Shown piece by piece: positions 63,040 through 64,000 of a stretch of 64,000 nucleotides of DNA (within the stretch, counting starts at the first letter, position 1; each line of letters starts with the position of its first letter). The notes under the pieces were generated by a model. The model saw only the letters and a program-made list of their open reading frames with translations. It had not been told where the DNA came from and ran no database searches. This stretch comes from Microvelia longipes. Its lineage: Eukaryota; Arthropoda; Insecta; Hemiptera; Veliidae. Both the position numbers and the translations under genes were made by a program. Where the stretch lies: positions 63,877-127,876 of the forward strand of contig JACMZG010001914.1 in the NCBI GenBank assembly GCA_018340805.1, in the 5' to 3' direction.

Positions 63040-63535
63040 GAGAGTCCTAACTAATTCTAATTAATAATTAGTTGATACGTTTTAAATGGTTATATCAATA
63101 AGCAAAGTATTGATTGAGTGACTTAAGAGAGTAAAGTCCTACCAAATTCTACTTAACAATTAGTTAATACGTTTTAAATGGTTATATCAATAAGCAAAGT
63201 ATTGATTGAGTGACGTAAGAGAGGTAAAGTCCTACCAATCTACTTAACAATTAGTTAATACGTTTTAAATGGTTTATATCAATAAGCAAAGTATTGATTG
63301 AGTGACGTAAGAGAGTAAAGTCCTACCTAATTCCACTTAATAATTAGTTAATACGTTTTAAATGGTTATGTCAATAAGCAAAGTATTGATTGAGTGACGT
63401 AAGAGAGTAAAGTCCTACCTAATTCTAATTAACAATTAGTTAATACGTTTTAAATATTTATGTCAATAAGCAAAGTATTGATTGAGTGACATAAGAGAGT
63501 AAAGTCCTACCTAATTCTACTTAATAATTAATTCA
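63040..63535. repeat. 92-bp tandem array, about 5.4 units
   Basis: GAGAG(T)AAAGTCCTACC starts units at 63127, 63219, 63311, 63403 and 63495 (exact 92-bp steps), with a shorter first unit from 63040. Each holds TTAGTTAATACGTTTTAAAT and CAATAAGCAAAGTATTGATT followed by GAGTGACGTAA. It begins immediately after a B-A repeat tail. Confidence 0.92.
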
Positions 63536-64000
63536 TTATAATCAAATAAATCAAAAATAAAAATAAACAAATAATAAATCAAAAATAATAAGCTAATTAA
63601 TTAATAGAAAATTAAACTAAAAAATGCTAGAGTAACAAGAATAAGACCAAACGATAAAAGAAGCAATAATTATTATCAAACAATTTGGATCTAACAAATA
63701 AAACAGAGAAAAGAAAGAAATTAAAAAAAAATAATATAGAATGAACATAGGCATTAAACGAAATAATGAATCAAGTGTAACAAAGATAAATGATATTAGA
63801 AAATGTGTAGCTGTAGCACTAACATGCACAATGAGAGTTGCATTAATCGAGTAAGTTTGAAGTTATAAATTTTGATCTGTAGTTACAACATACTAACTTT
63901 TTAACATTATGTTTTTGTTTTTTTATGAAGCATGCATCACTCAAAAAAGTAATGATATTGTTTTAAATATACGTAAAAATATAAAAATGTAATAGATTGT
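63536..64000. other. AT-rich end of window
   Basis: A/T-rich low-complexity DNA. No gene or structured repeat seen. Confidence 0.5.

Overview
The window is animal nuclear DNA, almost certainly from an arthropod and most likely an insect. It is AT-rich, gene-poor, and crowded with microsatellites and decayed mobile elements. The only gene I can support is a split acyl-CoA desaturase on the + strand with canonical GT/AG introns. Its protein resembles insect delta-9 desaturases (MAPN start, HRLWAH, HRVHH and HNYHH boxes, terminal WGWDDKDM block). A hemipteran host is only a guess from general impression.

Layout. 1-1800: a composite repeat with a very clean 2 x 410 bp palindrome. 4.6-17.0 kb: the desaturase. 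Coding exons 1-3 lie at 4629-4899, 5782-6118 and 8007-8192. Two different last exons follow, at 10433-10811 and 16686-17019, both in the same splice phase. Joining exons 1-3 to either one gives an intact protein (390 or 375 residues). A 136-bp near-identical copy of part of exon 1 lies in intron 2, and MITE-like foldbacks lie in introns 2 and 3. 17-20.5 kb: repeats with a hAT-like end. 20.5-24.5 kb: an unclassified ~0.9 kb repeat (called family B-A here) that looks split by an internally deleted Ty1/copia-like LTR element on the - strand. 24.5-36 kb: a SINE with a perfect hairpin in its head, a TIR element, a reversed copy of the composite repeat, tandem repeats and another B-A copy. 37.3-38.6 kb: a foldback, then a Penelope-like element remnant with a hammerhead-like motif after its endonuclease fragment. 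39.5-64 kb: more B-A copies, a LINE-like tail, tandem arrays (about 140, 82 and 92 bp) and a second long copy of the composite repeat at 59.4-61.0 kb.

How it fits together. If both last exons are used, one promoter and one set of upstream exons supply the membrane core and the first two histidine boxes. The choice of last exon then sets the third box and the cytosolic tail. The alternative is that the distal exon is a remnant of a tandem gene copy. No other protein gene was recognised; the remaining short open frames are AT-rich chance frames or repeat-derived. All coordinates of repeats are by eye and approximate unless a boundary is stated. Identities are estimates, not computed alignments.
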